A stretch of DNA of 64,000 nucleotides from Odoribacter splanchnicus DSM 20712 (GCF_000190535.1 NC_015160.1:2542001-2606000); one strand, 5' to 3'. Shown: positions 27,355 to 36,417, counted from the first letter of the stretch. Translations and numbers: made by a program. The notes: generated from the sequence alone by a model not told the origin.

Positions 27355-28374
27355 ATGAACAGTGTATTTGTATATTGCGAAATAGAAGAGGGTATTATTG
27401 CAGATGTAAGCCTCGAGCTACTGACCAAAGGACGTACCCTTGCCACTGAATTAGGCGTAAAACTCGAAGCTATCGTATTGGGTAGCGACCTCAAAGGAGT
27501 TGAAAAACAAGTCTTCCCTTATGGAGTAGACGTACTTTGGCTGGGCGATGACAAACGTCTGGCTCCTTACACCACTCTCCCTCATACCTCCATTTTAGTC
27601 AACCTGTTTAAACAGGAAAAACCTCAGATCGCTTTTATGGGAGCTTCCAGTATCGGCCGTGACCTGGGTCCCCGGGTGTCTTCGGCCCTGCACAGCGGTC
27701 TGACAGCCGACTGTACCAGTCTGGAAATCGGAGATTATGAAGACAAGAAAAACAATAAAATATATCACAACCTGTTATACCAAATCCGTCCGGCTTTCGG
27801 CGGAAACATCGTTGCTACGATCGTAAATCCGGATTGCCGTCCTCAGATGGCTACCGTCCGCGAAGGAGTGATGAAAAAAGAAATCTTCAATGCGAACCAC
27901 CAGGGAGAAATCAAAATGATCGATGTGAATCAGTTCACCACTCCGGAAGATTTCGTCATCCATGTGATCGAACGTCACATGGAAAAATCCAAAGTGAACC
28001 TGAAAGCAGCTCCGATCATTGTTGCCGGAGGCTATGGTGTCGGTTCGAAAGAAAACTTCCAGTTACTGCATGAACTGGCTACCGTTCTAGGCGGAGAAGT
28101 CGGAGCTTCGCGTGCTGCCGTCGATGCCGGTTTTTGCGAACACGAGCGTCAGATCGGCCAAACCGGTACCACCGTACGTCCTAAACTGTACATCGCTTGC
28201 GGTATTTCAGGCCAGATCCAGCATACTGCAGGAATGGAAGAGTCTGCCATGGTGATTGCGATCAATACCGATAGCAACGCCCCGATCAATAAATTTGCTG
28301 ATTATGTCATCACCGGCGACCTGAATGTCGTTATCCCGAAGATGATCCAGTATTACAAGAAAAACAGCAAATAA
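27355..28374 (+). CDS. etfA: Electron transfer flavoprotein, alpha subunit
   Basis: 339 residues. The C-terminal FAD domain has IIVAGGYGVGSKENFQLLHE, GASRAAVDAGF and the diagnostic CGISGQIQHTAGMEESAMVI, then AINTDSNAPINKFADYVITG. It is the partner of EtfB and precedes the acyl-CoA dehydrogenase by 19 bases. Confidence 0.97.
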   Translation: MNSVFVYCEIEEGIIADVSLELLTKGRTLATELGVKLEAIVLGSDLKGVEKQVFPYGVDVLWLGDDKRLAPYTTLPHTSILVNLFKQEKPQIAFMGASSIGRDLGPRVSSALHSGLTADCTSLEIGDYEDKKNNKIYHNLLYQIRPAFGGNIVATIVNPDCRPQMATVREGVMKKEIFNANHQGEIKMIDVNQFTTPEDFVIHVIERHMEKSKVNLKAAPIIVAGGYGVGSKENFQLLHELATVLGGEVGASRAAVDAGFCEHERQIGQTGTTVRPKLYIACGISGQIQHTAGMEESAMVIAINTDSNAPINKFADYVITGDLNVVIPKMIQYYKKNSK

Positions 28375-28393
28375 AACTTAAAATCAAAACATT

Positions 28394-30103
28394 ATGGCTA
28401 ATTTTTATACAGATAATGAAGATATAAAATTCCACCTCGGCCACCCGTTGATGGAAAAGATCGTTGCCCTGAAAGAGCGCAATTACACGGAAGCCCAGCA
28501 ATATGACAACGCACCGCGCGACTTCGAAGATGCTTTCGACAACTATGATAAAGTATTGGAAATTGTCGGAGAAATTTGCGGGGATGTCGTAGCTGTGAAT
28601 GCCGAATCGGTAGATGCCGAAGGCCCGCAGGTAGTCGACGGTCATGTAAAATATGCCGCCGGTACCCAACAAAACATCGATGTGATCAATCAAGCCGGCT
28701 TGAACGGTATTTCTCTCCCGAGAAAATACAACGGTTTGAATTTCCCGATCACCCCGTTTATCATGGCCGCCGAGATCGTTGCCCGGGCCGATGCCGGATT
28801 GCAGAACATCTGGGGATTACAGGATTGTGCCGAAACGATCAACGAATTTGCCAGTGACGAACAAAAAGCCAAATACCTGCCCCGCGTATGTGCCGGCGAG
28901 ACCTGTGCGATGGACCTGACCGAACCGGATGCCGGTTCCGACTTACAGGCCGTACAGCTGAAGGCAACCTATAACGAAGCCGACGGACAATGGTATCTGA
29001 ATGGTGTAAAACGTTTCATCACCAACGGGGACGGACATATTTCCTTAGTACTGGCCCGTTCGGAAGCCGGAACGAACGACGGACGCGGACTTTCCATGTT
29101 CATCTATGACCGCAACAGCAATGCCGTTACCGTACGTCGTATCGAAAATAAATTAGGGATCAAAGGTTCTCCGACCTGTGAGCTGGTATTCAAAAATGCT
29201 CCGGCCGAACTGGTAGGCGAACGTAAAATGGGATTGATCAAATACGTGATGGCACTGATGAACGCAGCCCGTCTGGGTATCGGCGCCCAATCGGTCGGTA
29301 TTGCCGAAGCCGCTTATCGCGAAGGATTGAAATACGCTCAGGAAAGGAAACAGTTCGGTAAGGCCATTATCGAGTTCCCGGCTATTTACGAAATGCTTTC
29401 CAATATGGAAGCCAAGTTACATGGTATCCGTTCCGTTCTTTATGAAACAGCCCGTTTTGTAGATATGTACAAGACCTATTACCATATCTCCAAAGAAAGA
29501 GCCCTGGACAAAGACGAACGCAACGAGATGAAGGAATATCAGAAATTAGCCGACATCTATACTCCGCTACAGAAGCTTTTCGCCAGTGAATATGCCAATG
29601 AAATCACTTACGATGCCTTGCAGATCCACGGTGGATCAGGATTTATGAAAGACTATCCTATCCAGCGTTACGTGCGGGATGCCCGAATCACCAATATTTA
29701 CGAAGGTACTTCCCAGTTGCAGGTAGTAGCTGCCATCCGTGGCGTCACCACCGGACAATATGCAAAACATATCCGCGAAGTATACGAGAAAATGGAGATC
29801 GCTCCGGAACACGAATACCTGCGCGAAACCCTGAAATGCATGACCGGTAAACTCGAAGCCGCAACAGCCAAAGTAGCTGAAGCCGGCAGTACCGAATATA
29901 CCGACTTCCATGCCCGCCGTCTGGTGGAAATGGCCGGTTATACCATTATCGGTTACCTGTTGCTGCAGGATGCACAGAAATACGATAAGTATGTGAAGTC
30001 TGCCGAAATTTTCATCAATTACGGTAAAGCCAAAGTAGCTGCCCACGATGAAATGATCAACAGCTTCAATCCGGACAAACTGGGAATCTATAAAAAAAAT
30101 TAA
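28394..30103 (+). CDS. Acyl-CoA dehydrogenase family protein
   Basis: 569 residues, FAD-dependent. MDLTEPDAGSDLQAV is the flavin/substrate loop and IYEGTSQLQVVAAIRG carries the catalytic glutamate Glu437. It is longer than classical 380-residue enzymes, with extra N-terminal and C-terminal helices, as in the larger anaerobe group. The operon with etfBA suggests electrons flow to ETF. Substrate chain length is unknown; with iorAB next door, aryl- or branched-chain acyl-CoA are possibilities. Confidence 0.93.
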   Translation: MANFYTDNEDIKFHLGHPLMEKIVALKERNYTEAQQYDNAPRDFEDAFDNYDKVLEIVGEICGDVVAVNAESVDAEGPQVVDGHVKYAAGTQQNIDVINQAGLNGISLPRKYNGLNFPITPFIMAAEIVARADAGLQNIWGLQDCAETINEFASDEQKAKYLPRVCAGETCAMDLTEPDAGSDLQAVQLKATYNEADGQWYLNGVKRFITNGDGHISLVLARSEAGTNDGRGLSMFIYDRNSNAVTVRRIENKLGIKGSPTCELVFKNAPAELVGERKMGLIKYVMALMNAARLGIGAQSVGIAEAAYREGLKYAQERKQFGKAIIEFPAIYEMLSNMEAKLHGIRSVLYETARFVDMYKTYYHISKERALDKDERNEMKEYQKLADIYTPLQKLFASEYANEITYDALQIHGGSGFMKDYPIQRYVRDARITNIYEGTSQLQVVAAIRGVTTGQYAKHIREVYEKMEIAPEHEYLRETLKCMTGKLEAATAKVAEAGSTEYTDFHARRLVEMAGYTIIGYLLLQDAQKYDKYVKSAEIFINYGKAKVAAHDEMINSFNPDKLGIYKKN

Positions 30104-30123
30104 AGCTAGTGATCAGATAAATT

Positions 30124-30151
30124 AAAAACGTCCTTTCGGGGACGTTTTTTT
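30124..30151 (+). terminator. Intrinsic terminator of the etf-acd operon
   Basis: AAAAACGTCC, loop TTTCGG, GGACGTTTTT with seven T's. It lies 20 bases after the acyl-CoA dehydrogenase stop and also faces the convergent lipoprotein gene. Confidence 0.88.
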
Positions 30152-30154
30152 ATT

Positions 30155-31168
30155 CTAAAGCATCGGGTACTTATGAATTTCAGTAACTTCTGTTCCGAAA
30201 TTAAACACGCCTCCATAAATCACTTTTTGATTTTCATCCGGAATAATAAAATCAATGAAATTATTTAATTCATACACCTTTTCCAACTTTCCATTCCAAC
30301 TCATCACAACAATTTTAGTGGGATATTTTCGAGCATCCTCAATTTTACATCCTTCCCATAGAAGATAACAATAATTTTGAGTAGCATAAGCTCGATAAAA
30401 GGTTACTGTAGTATGATCATCCACCCGAATTTGTGTATTTATCTCTTCTTTGATCCAATCCAAAGCATAGGTCACCTTTAAATTTCCATCCAAATCATAA
30501 CAGTTAATTAAATTCATATATTTAAACGGGACGATAATCGAATTGTCCTTTTCAGAAACTAGTACATGATGGCAATAAGCATCTTTACGTCCCTTTTCAT
30601 AAAAATAATAAGGAACATAATCCGTATTTTTTATCTCTCCGTTATTTCGGTTACAAAAGGAAAAAAGCCCCTCGTCTTTCTCGATAAAAGTTCCGATAAA
30701 AGCAGAATCTATCTTATTGAAGTTATACATAAAATTCAGGTTTCTATATAAATGCTCCGAATTTACGCATTTCGCTATATCCCGGCTTTCCACAAGGGCA
30801 GCTAAATCTATTTTTGTTAACGTAGCGGCAGGGCTATCGTAAATAATCAGCGAATCATAAGCAAAGGAGTTAACTAGAAAAAAAGGATAATAAAACTCAC
30901 AAACGCCCCGTCCTTCCCTTCCAAATCGAAAAATTTCCCGGTCAGTGTTCGTACTGAAAAGATAAAACATGGTATCCGTACATTTTTCTTTCAGTACCAA
31001 AAAAGAGTCTACCAATACACCGGTTTCATAACACCGGGGCAGAATAGTTTCAACCTTTTCACCGGTCAGATGAATCACCGGAGGCATCTTCAATTCAGTG
31101 ATCCGATTCTTTTTGCTACAAGCCATCGAAAGCAGGATAAAAAATAGAGAAAGATATTTTTTCATCAT
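30155..31168 (-). CDS. 6-bladed beta-propeller (BF3164/TolB-like) lipoprotein
   Basis: 337 residues with a lipoprotein signal peptide (LSLFFILLSMACSKK, lipidated Cys17). The body has the alternating strands of this Bacteroidales propeller family: VDSFLVLKEKCTDTMFYLFS, FRFGREGRGVCEFYYPFF, NCYDLDGNLKVTYALDW. Function of the family is unknown; members are often surface or periplasmic. The A/T content is higher than in neighbouring genes, suggesting recent acquisition. A related but broken gene lies at 42176-42547. Confidence 0.8.
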   Translation of the reverse strand: MMKKYLSLFFILLSMACSKKNRITELKMPPVIHLTGEKVETILPRCYETGVLVDSFLVLKEKCTDTMFYLFSTNTDREIFRFGREGRGVCEFYYPFFLVNSFAYDSLIIYDSPAATLTKIDLAALVESRDIAKCVNSEHLYRNLNFMYNFNKIDSAFIGTFIEKDEGLFSFCNRNNGEIKNTDYVPYYFYEKGRKDAYCHHVLVSEKDNSIIVPFKYMNLINCYDLDGNLKVTYALDWIKEEINTQIRVDDHTTVTFYRAYATQNYCYLLWEGCKIEDARKYPTKIVVMSWNGKLEKVYELNNFIDFIIPDENQKVIYGGVFNFGTEVTEIHKYPML

Positions 31169-31622
31169 ACACCTATTAAATTATGACAGAGACAAGAATA
31201 AACACTTTTACAATATTTAATTAAAATGAATAAAAATTATTATTTTCCCAATAACTAGTCTGAATACAAATCCAGATTAGTTTACAAATCAAATAATAAT
31301 TATATTATTTTGCAAAAATAAAATATTCTATAATATACTATTATCTATTTCAGTTAAGACACTGTAATTATACTTTACCTAAAAATTATCTATAAAATAA
31401 AAGTATATCGGTTTCCGGGGCTGTTTGGAGAATACCATTCATTCTATAACAGCCCCGTTTGTTTATCCAAGTCCAAATCCAAATTTTTCGTTAAACTTCT
31501 GCAACCGATTTCGCTTTACAGTTAAAATCACTACTTTTAACACCGTTTTATACCGAGGTCGTTCGATTTCGGGTGATTTCAAATGAGGGTGGATATAAAT
31601 TTAACATCAATTATAGCAAAAC
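31169..31622. other. A/T-rich intergenic region with one strong hairpin
   Basis: No gene seen in 454 bases. At 31416-31457 CGGGGCTGTT pairs perfectly with AACAGCCCCG across a 22-base loop, followed on the plus strand by TTTGTTTAT, so it is terminator-like in the + direction. No + strand gene lies upstream, so this may be the end of a small RNA or part of the leader of the tricorn gene. Confidence 0.45.
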
Positions 31623-34600
31623 ATGAACCTGATCAAAATTATCTGTACAGGGTTTCTAGCCCTTGTTTTTTCCGGGCTGTCAGCTCAGGAAAATCCGCTA
31701 TGGATGCGTTATCCGGCGATTTCTCCCGACGGAAAAACCATCGCATTCTGTTACAAAGGAGACATCTTTCTGGTAAGCAGTGAAGGTGGTAGAGCTACCC
31801 AGCTGACCACCCATCCGGCTTATGACAGCCGGCCTGTTTGGTCACCGGACGGAAAAACCATCGCTTTCACTTCTGCCCGGGACGAAGGATTGAACCTATA
31901 TACCGTTCCGGTAAGCGGCGGCACCCCTACCCGCCTGACCTATTATTCAGGCAGCGAAATCCCCGTATGTTTCACTCCCGACGGTAAAGAAATCCTCTAT
32001 CGTTCCAATGTCATGCCCGATGCAGAATACGGCCAGTTCCCCAGTGGAGGGCAGGTGTACAAGATCAGTGTCGATGGAGGACGGCCGGAACAGTTTCTGA
32101 CGTTCGACGCCTTCGACATCAATTTCAACAAAAAAGGCGATAAAATCATTTATCACGATTATAAAGGATATGAAGACAACTGGCGGAAACACCACAAATC
32201 TTCCGTATGCCGGGATATCTGGATTCACGACTTGAAAAGCGGGGAATTTACCAACCTGACGAACAAACAGGTGGAAGACCGCAACCCGGTATTCGCCGAT
32301 AACGACGAAAACATCTATTTCCTGAGTGAACGTTTCGGGGATTTCAATGTATGCAAAATGTCCCTGAAAAATCCTTCGGACATCAAACAAATCACCAAAC
32401 ACAGCAAACATCCGGTCCGCTTCCTGAGCAGCTCTGAAGACGGCTTGTTGTGTTACTTTTTCAACGGAGAGATCTACACCCTGCAACCCGGAAAACAACC
32501 GAAAAAATTAGCGGTTGATATCATCGCCGACAATACCGAATCCCCTATTGCTAAAATGAATTGGAACCGGGGAGCTTCCGAGATGGCTCTGTCACCCGAC
32601 GGCAAAGAATTCGCTTTCATTGTTCGCGGAGATGTATATGTAGCTAACGCCGAATACGGTACGACGAAAAGAATCACCAATACGGCCACTCAGGAACGTT
32701 CAGTCGAATTTTCACCGGACGGCCGTTCTTTGGTATATGCCGGTGAACGGAACGGTCACTGGAATATCTATGTCGCCCGGATCAAAGACAAAGACGATAA
32801 ATCTTTCGCTTATGCCAAAGAAATCGAAGAAGAGCAGATCACCAAGGGTACTAATGCTTGTTTCCAACCCTCTTTCTCTCCGGATGGTAAAGAAATCGCT
32901 TACCTCGAAAACCGGACCGAAATCAAGGTAATCAATCTGAAAAGCAAAAAATCGAGAACGGTACTTCCGGCTAAATACAACTATTCCTATCAAGACGGCG
33001 ACCAATGGTATCAATGGTCTCCCGACGGTCGGTGGATCCTGGCTAAATATTTCGAACACGGCGGCTGGCAGCATAACGATATCGCTCTTGTAAAAGCCGA
33101 CGGCAGCGGAGAAATCCACAACCTGACCAACAGTGGATATAGCGATCAGAATCCCAAATGGATGATGAACGGAAAAGCCATCATTTGGTCGACCGACCGT
33201 CAAGGTATGCGTAGCCACGGTAGTTGGGGAGCTCAATACGACATCTATGCCTTATTCCTGGATCCGGAAGCCTGGGATGAATTCAGAATGAACAAAGAAG
33301 AACTGGCTCTTCATAAAGAAATAAAAGAGTTACAGAAAAGGAAAGAAGCCGAAGAAAAAGCCAAAGCTGAAAAGAAACAGGAAAAGAAAGGTGACAAAGC
33401 AGATAAAGCCGGGAAAAAAGGTAAAAAAGAAGAGGGAGATAAAAAAGACGAAGGAGAAAAAGAAGGTAAAAAAGCGAAAGCAGAAGAAAACAAGCTCCCC
33501 GAACTCAAAATCGACTTTGAAAACCTGGAAGACCGGATGGTACGCCTGACCATCCATTCTTCCCGTCTGGGCGACGCCGTACTGACCAACGACGCTTCAA
33601 AACTATATTACCTGAGCGCTTTTGAAGGCGGTTACGACCTTTGGGTCAGAGACTTTAAAAACGGAAGTACCCGTATGTTATCCAAACTGAACAAAGGAGG
33701 CGGTGCTCTCGTTATGAGTAAAGACGGCAGAAACCTGTACCTGCTTTCCGGCGGACAAATCTCTAAAGTGGATATGAATTCCGGCCAGTTGAAAGGTATG
33801 AGCTACAATGCCGAGTTCGAATGGAAGAAACCCGAAGAACGGGCTTACCTGTTCGATCACGTCTGGCAGCAAGTAGTAGATAAATTCTACGATCCTACCA
33901 TTCACAATATCGATTGGGCTTTCTATAAAAAAGAATATGCCCGCTTCCTGCCTTATATCAACAACAATTACGACTTTGCCGAAATGTTGGCCGAATTACT
34001 GGGCGAACTGAATGCTTCCCATACCGGTGCCAGCTACAAAGGAGGCGGCAGTTCTTCACAGACGGCAGCCCTGGGTGTTTTTTACGACGAGACATTCGAC
34101 GGCGATGGCCTGAAGATCAAGGAAATCCTGGAGAAAGGTCCGCTGGATCTAACCAGTGGTAAAATCAAACCCGGTATGATTATCCGGAAAATCAACAATC
34201 AGGAAATCAAAAAAGGACAGGATTATTTCCAGATACTGGAAGACCTGAGCGGTAAACGGGTAATGCTGACAATCTACGATCCTTCTGCCAAAAAGGAATG
34301 GGAGGAATATGTGAAACCGACCACTTACGGCAACCAAAACGGTTTACTATATAACCGCTGGGTAAAACAACGCCAGGAAATGGTTGAAAAACTATCCAAT
34401 GGGAAAATCGGTTACGTACATGTGAAGAGCATGGATAGTCCCAGTTTCCGTAAAGTATATTCTGAAATACTGGGCAAATACCGGAACAAAGAAGCGATAA
34501 TCGTCGACACCCGTTACAACGGCGGAGGCTGGCTACATGAAGACCTGTTACACCTGCTGAGCGGTAAGAAATACGCCGAATTCGTTCCACGTGGCCAATT

Positions 34601-34955
34601 CATCGGTGAAGATCCGTTCACTCAATGGAACAAACCGTCGGCCGTATTAGTCAGCGAAAGCAACTACAGTAACGCTCACGGATTCCCCTGGGCCTACAAA
34701 GAACTGGGACTCGGTAAAGTAATCGGTATGCCTGTACCGGGAACGATGACCGCCGTATGGTGGGAAACTCTGATGGATCCGAGCCTGGTATTCGGTATTC
34801 CTCAGGTAGGAATGAAAGACAACCAAGGCCGCATCCTGGAGAATATGCAGCTCGAACCGGACATCAAAGTGACCAACGACCCGGCCAGCGCCATGAAAGG
34901 CCGTGATCTGCAACTGGAAGCAGCTGTAGAAAGCCTGATGAAGGAAATAAAATAA
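31623..34955 (+). CDS. Tricorn-like secreted S41 peptidase family protein
   Basis: 1110 residues with a signal peptide (IICTGFLALVFSGLSAQ). PD40/WD-type propeller repeats fill residues 25-540 (YPAISPDGKTIAFCYKGDIF; RPVWSPDGKTIAFTSARDEG). A Lys/Glu-rich linker spans about 555-625. Then come a second propeller part, a C1-like helical domain, a PDZ domain (IKPGMIIRKINNQEIKKGQD) and the S41 domain (YVHVKSMDSPSFRKVYSEIL; DTRYNGGGW). ELNASHTG matches the Ser-His of Tricorn, but at the nucleophile site the sequence is SNYSNAHG, with Ala where Tricorn has serine. It may be inactive or use another residue. Confidence 0.88.
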   Translation: MNLIKIICTGFLALVFSGLSAQENPLWMRYPAISPDGKTIAFCYKGDIFLVSSEGGRATQLTTHPAYDSRPVWSPDGKTIAFTSARDEGLNLYTVPVSGGTPTRLTYYSGSEIPVCFTPDGKEILYRSNVMPDAEYGQFPSGGQVYKISVDGGRPEQFLTFDAFDINFNKKGDKIIYHDYKGYEDNWRKHHKSSVCRDIWIHDLKSGEFTNLTNKQVEDRNPVFADNDENIYFLSERFGDFNVCKMSLKNPSDIKQITKHSKHPVRFLSSSEDGLLCYFFNGEIYTLQPGKQPKKLAVDIIADNTESPIAKMNWNRGASEMALSPDGKEFAFIVRGDVYVANAEYGTTKRITNTATQERSVEFSPDGRSLVYAGERNGHWNIYVARIKDKDDKSFAYAKEIEEEQITKGTNACFQPSFSPDGKEIAYLENRTEIKVINLKSKKSRTVLPAKYNYSYQDGDQWYQWSPDGRWILAKYFEHGGWQHNDIALVKADGSGEIHNLTNSGYSDQNPKWMMNGKAIIWSTDRQGMRSHGSWGAQYDIYALFLDPEAWDEFRMNKEELALHKEIKELQKRKEAEEKAKAEKKQEKKGDKADKAGKKGKKEEGDKKDEGEKEGKKAKAEENKLPELKIDFENLEDRMVRLTIHSSRLGDAVLTNDASKLYYLSAFEGGYDLWVRDFKNGSTRMLSKLNKGGGALVMSKDGRNLYLLSGGQISKVDMNSGQLKGMSYNAEFEWKKPEERAYLFDHVWQQVVDKFYDPTIHNIDWAFYKKEYARFLPYINNNYDFAEMLAELLGELNASHTGASYKGGGSSSQTAALGVFYDETFDGDGLKIKEILEKGPLDLTSGKIKPGMIIRKINNQEIKKGQDYFQILEDLSGKRVMLTIYDPSAKKEWEEYVKPTTYGNQNGLLYNRWVKQRQEMVEKLSNGKIGYVHVKSMDSPSFRKVYSEILGKYRNKEAIIVDTRYNGGGWLHEDLLHLLSGKKYAEFVPRGQFIGEDPFTQWNKPSAVLVSESNYSNAHGFPWAYKELGLGKVIGMPVPGTMTAVWWETLMDPSLVFGIPQVGMKDNQGRILENMQLEPDIKVTNDPASAMKGRDLQLEAAVESLMKEIK

Positions 34956-34965
34956 TCAGGTGCCA

Positions 34966-35036
34966 ACCGATAAAACGGTAACAAGGGTAATAGCAATAAT
35001 GCTTTCCGTTGTTACCGTTTTTTCTGTTTTATCGGT
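34966..35036. terminator. Long inverted repeat between the tricorn-like gene and asnA
   Basis: ACCGATAAAAC ... GTTTTATCGGT form the outer stem and GGTAACAA ... TTGTTACC the inner stem, with an A/T-rich loop. It lies exactly between the two convergent stop codons and can terminate both. Confidence 0.75.
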
Positions 35037-35037
35037 A

Positions 35038-36075
35038 TTAAAACAAAAACACCCCGGCTTTTTCGCATTCGGTCAATACCTCATCGGGCCATAAGCCGGC
35101 TTGTACCTCTCCGATATGACATTTCTGCAATAAGAGCATACAGAGCCGGGATTGTCCGATTCCTCCCCCCATTGTTTGGGGTAATTTCCCTTCCAACAAA
35201 AGAGAGTGGAAATACAATTTTTTCCGGTCCCCTGCATTTTTCAGCCACAATTGTTTTTCCAAGGCAGCCCGATCCACCCGGATCCCCATCGAAGAAATCT
35301 CGAAAGCAGACTGTAATACAGGGTTCCATACAATGATATCTCCGTTCAAACCTACCGAACCGTCTTCCGCCTCAGTGGACCAGTCGTCATAATCCGGTGA
35401 ACGGTCGTCGTGAATCGTTCCATCCCCCAAAGCTCCTCCGATCCCCCGGATAAAAACCGCCCCGAACTGGCAGGCTATTCGTTCTTCCCTTTCCTTGGGG
35501 GACAAACCGGGATATTGCTTTCTCAACTCTTCGGCATGTATAAAATGAATCCGATCGGGTAAAAAGGGTTGTAATACCGGGAATTGTTCACTCAATAAAA
35601 ATTCGGTACGTTTCAAGGCCGCATAAATTCTCTCGACACAAAGCTGTAACCGCTCCGGCGTGCGTTCTTCCGGGGTAATCACCTTCTCCCAATCCCACTG
35701 ATCGACATACACCGAATGAATATTATCGATCGTCTCATCCGGACGTAAAGCGTTCATATCGGTATAAATTCCCATACCCGGCTGAATATGATGCCGCCAA
35801 AGAGCATAACGTTTCCATTTGGCCAGCGATTGTACGATCTCGGCTCGTTGTCCTCCTAATACACGGGCTCCGAAACTCACCGGCTGTTCAGTACCGCTCA
35901 GGTTATCGTTCAAGCCCTTCCCCGAAGGAACGACAATAGGTGCTGTAATCCGGCGCAACTTCAATTCCGCAGCCAGCGCCAATTGAAAGGTGTCCTTGAT
36001 AAATTTAATGGCATGCTCTGTCTGCCATACATCCAAGACCGAAGTGTAGTCTTCCGGTAAAAATAATTGCTTCAT
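35038..36075 (-). CDS. asnA: Aspartate-ammonia ligase (AsnA-type asparagine synthetase)
   Basis: Makes asparagine from aspartate, ammonia and ATP. 345 residues, class-II aaRS-like fold: APIVVPSGKGLNDNLSGTEQ, YTDMNALRPDE, SVYVDQWDWEK, FGAVFIRGIGGALGDGTIHD and LPQTMGGGIGQSRLCMLLLQ are all AsnA hallmarks. The gene is preceded by a leader with an Asn-rich mini-ORF and a terminator ending 29 bases before the ATG, indicating attenuation control by charged tRNA-Asn. Confidence 0.97.
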   Translation of the reverse strand: MKQLFLPEDYTSVLDVWQTEHAIKFIKDTFQLALAAELKLRRITAPIVVPSGKGLNDNLSGTEQPVSFGARVLGGQRAEIVQSLAKWKRYALWRHHIQPGMGIYTDMNALRPDETIDNIHSVYVDQWDWEKVITPEERTPERLQLCVERIYAALKRTEFLLSEQFPVLQPFLPDRIHFIHAEELRKQYPGLSPKEREERIACQFGAVFIRGIGGALGDGTIHDDRSPDYDDWSTEAEDGSVGLNGDIIVWNPVLQSAFEISSMGIRVDRAALEKQLWLKNAGDRKKLYFHSLLLEGKLPQTMGGGIGQSRLCMLLLQKCHIGEVQAGLWPDEVLTECEKAGVFLF

Positions 36076-36104
36076 AAGGGTAAAAATTTAAGTTTATAAC
36101 CGAC

Positions 36105-36132
36105 AAAAAAGCCTCCCCGCATCGGGAAGGCT
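36105..36132 (-). terminator. Attenuator terminator of asnA
   Basis: On the minus strand AGCCTTCCC, loop GATGC, GGGGAGGCT, then further T's: a nine-pair stem with one G-T pair and a six-T run. It is 27 bases after the leader ORF stop and 29 bases before the asnA ATG. Its 5' arm can pair instead with GGGGAGGTT at 36176-36168, inside the leader ORF. Confidence 0.9.
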
Positions 36133-36159
36133 CATCCATATATCTGATCTGTTCCGTTT

Positions 36160-36237
36160 TTAACCATAACCTCCCCTTTGCAACCGCTCTGCATTGCAAT
36201 TATTATTCAGGTTGATATTAGAATTAAAAAGGACCAT
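36160..36237 (-). CDS. Asn-rich leader peptide of asnA (attenuation)
   Basis: A 25-codon ORF, ATG 36237 to TAA 36160. Seven residues are asparagine, at positions 5, 7, 9, 11, 12, 13 and 15; residues 5-15 read NSNINLNNNCN. The last codons (AGG GGA GGT TAT) contain a copy of the terminator 3' arm. If the ribosome stalls on Asn codons, this segment is free to pair with the terminator 5' arm and asnA is read. If the ribosome reaches the stop codon, it covers the segment and the terminator forms. TTGCAA at 36199-36194 and 36183-36178 can also form a small hairpin between. Confidence 0.85.
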   Translation of the reverse strand: MVLFNSNINLNNNCNAERLQRGGYG

Positions 36238-36256
36238 GGCTCGTATTCATTCATGA

Positions 36257-36264
36257 CAAATATA
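36257..36264 (-). promoter_or_regulatory. -7 promoter box of the asnA leader transcript
   Basis: Minus-strand TATATTTG, a perfect TAnnTTTG match, with TTTT at the -33 position and a 19-base spacer. The predicted transcript starts about 13 bases before the leader ATG, so the leader ORF is at the extreme 5' end, as attenuation requires. Confidence 0.65.
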
Positions 36265-36336
36265 AAGTAAAAATCGAAAAATAAAAATGCCGATTGAAAA
36301 TTTAACAAAATACAGATTTGGAAAATGACACTACTG

Positions 36337-36367
36337 TTTCAAATTCCGATAATTTAGCTTATCTTTA
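36337..36367 (+). promoter_or_regulatory. Promoter of the zinc/manganese ABC importer operon
   Basis: TTTC (36337-36340), 19-base spacer, TATCTTTA (36360-36367): one mismatch in each box to TTTG-N19-TAnnTTTG. It lies 50 bases before the substrate-binding protein gene and is divergent from the asnA promoter. No metal-repressor dyad was recognised. Confidence 0.5.
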
Positions 36368-36417
36368 CCGAATCTAAATAGCACAGATAACTTGATTTAC
36401 ATATTTTATTCAACACA

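Noticed and set aside
33311..33589. Hydrophobic Phe/Ser-rich antisense frames opposite the tricorn linker
   Set aside because: They are the complement of the Lys/Glu-rich linker codons, not a gene.
36076..36237. T-box riboswitch upstream of asnA
   Set aside because: No T-box sequence or Stem I architecture is visible; the Asn-rich ORF with alternative hairpins explains the leader better.
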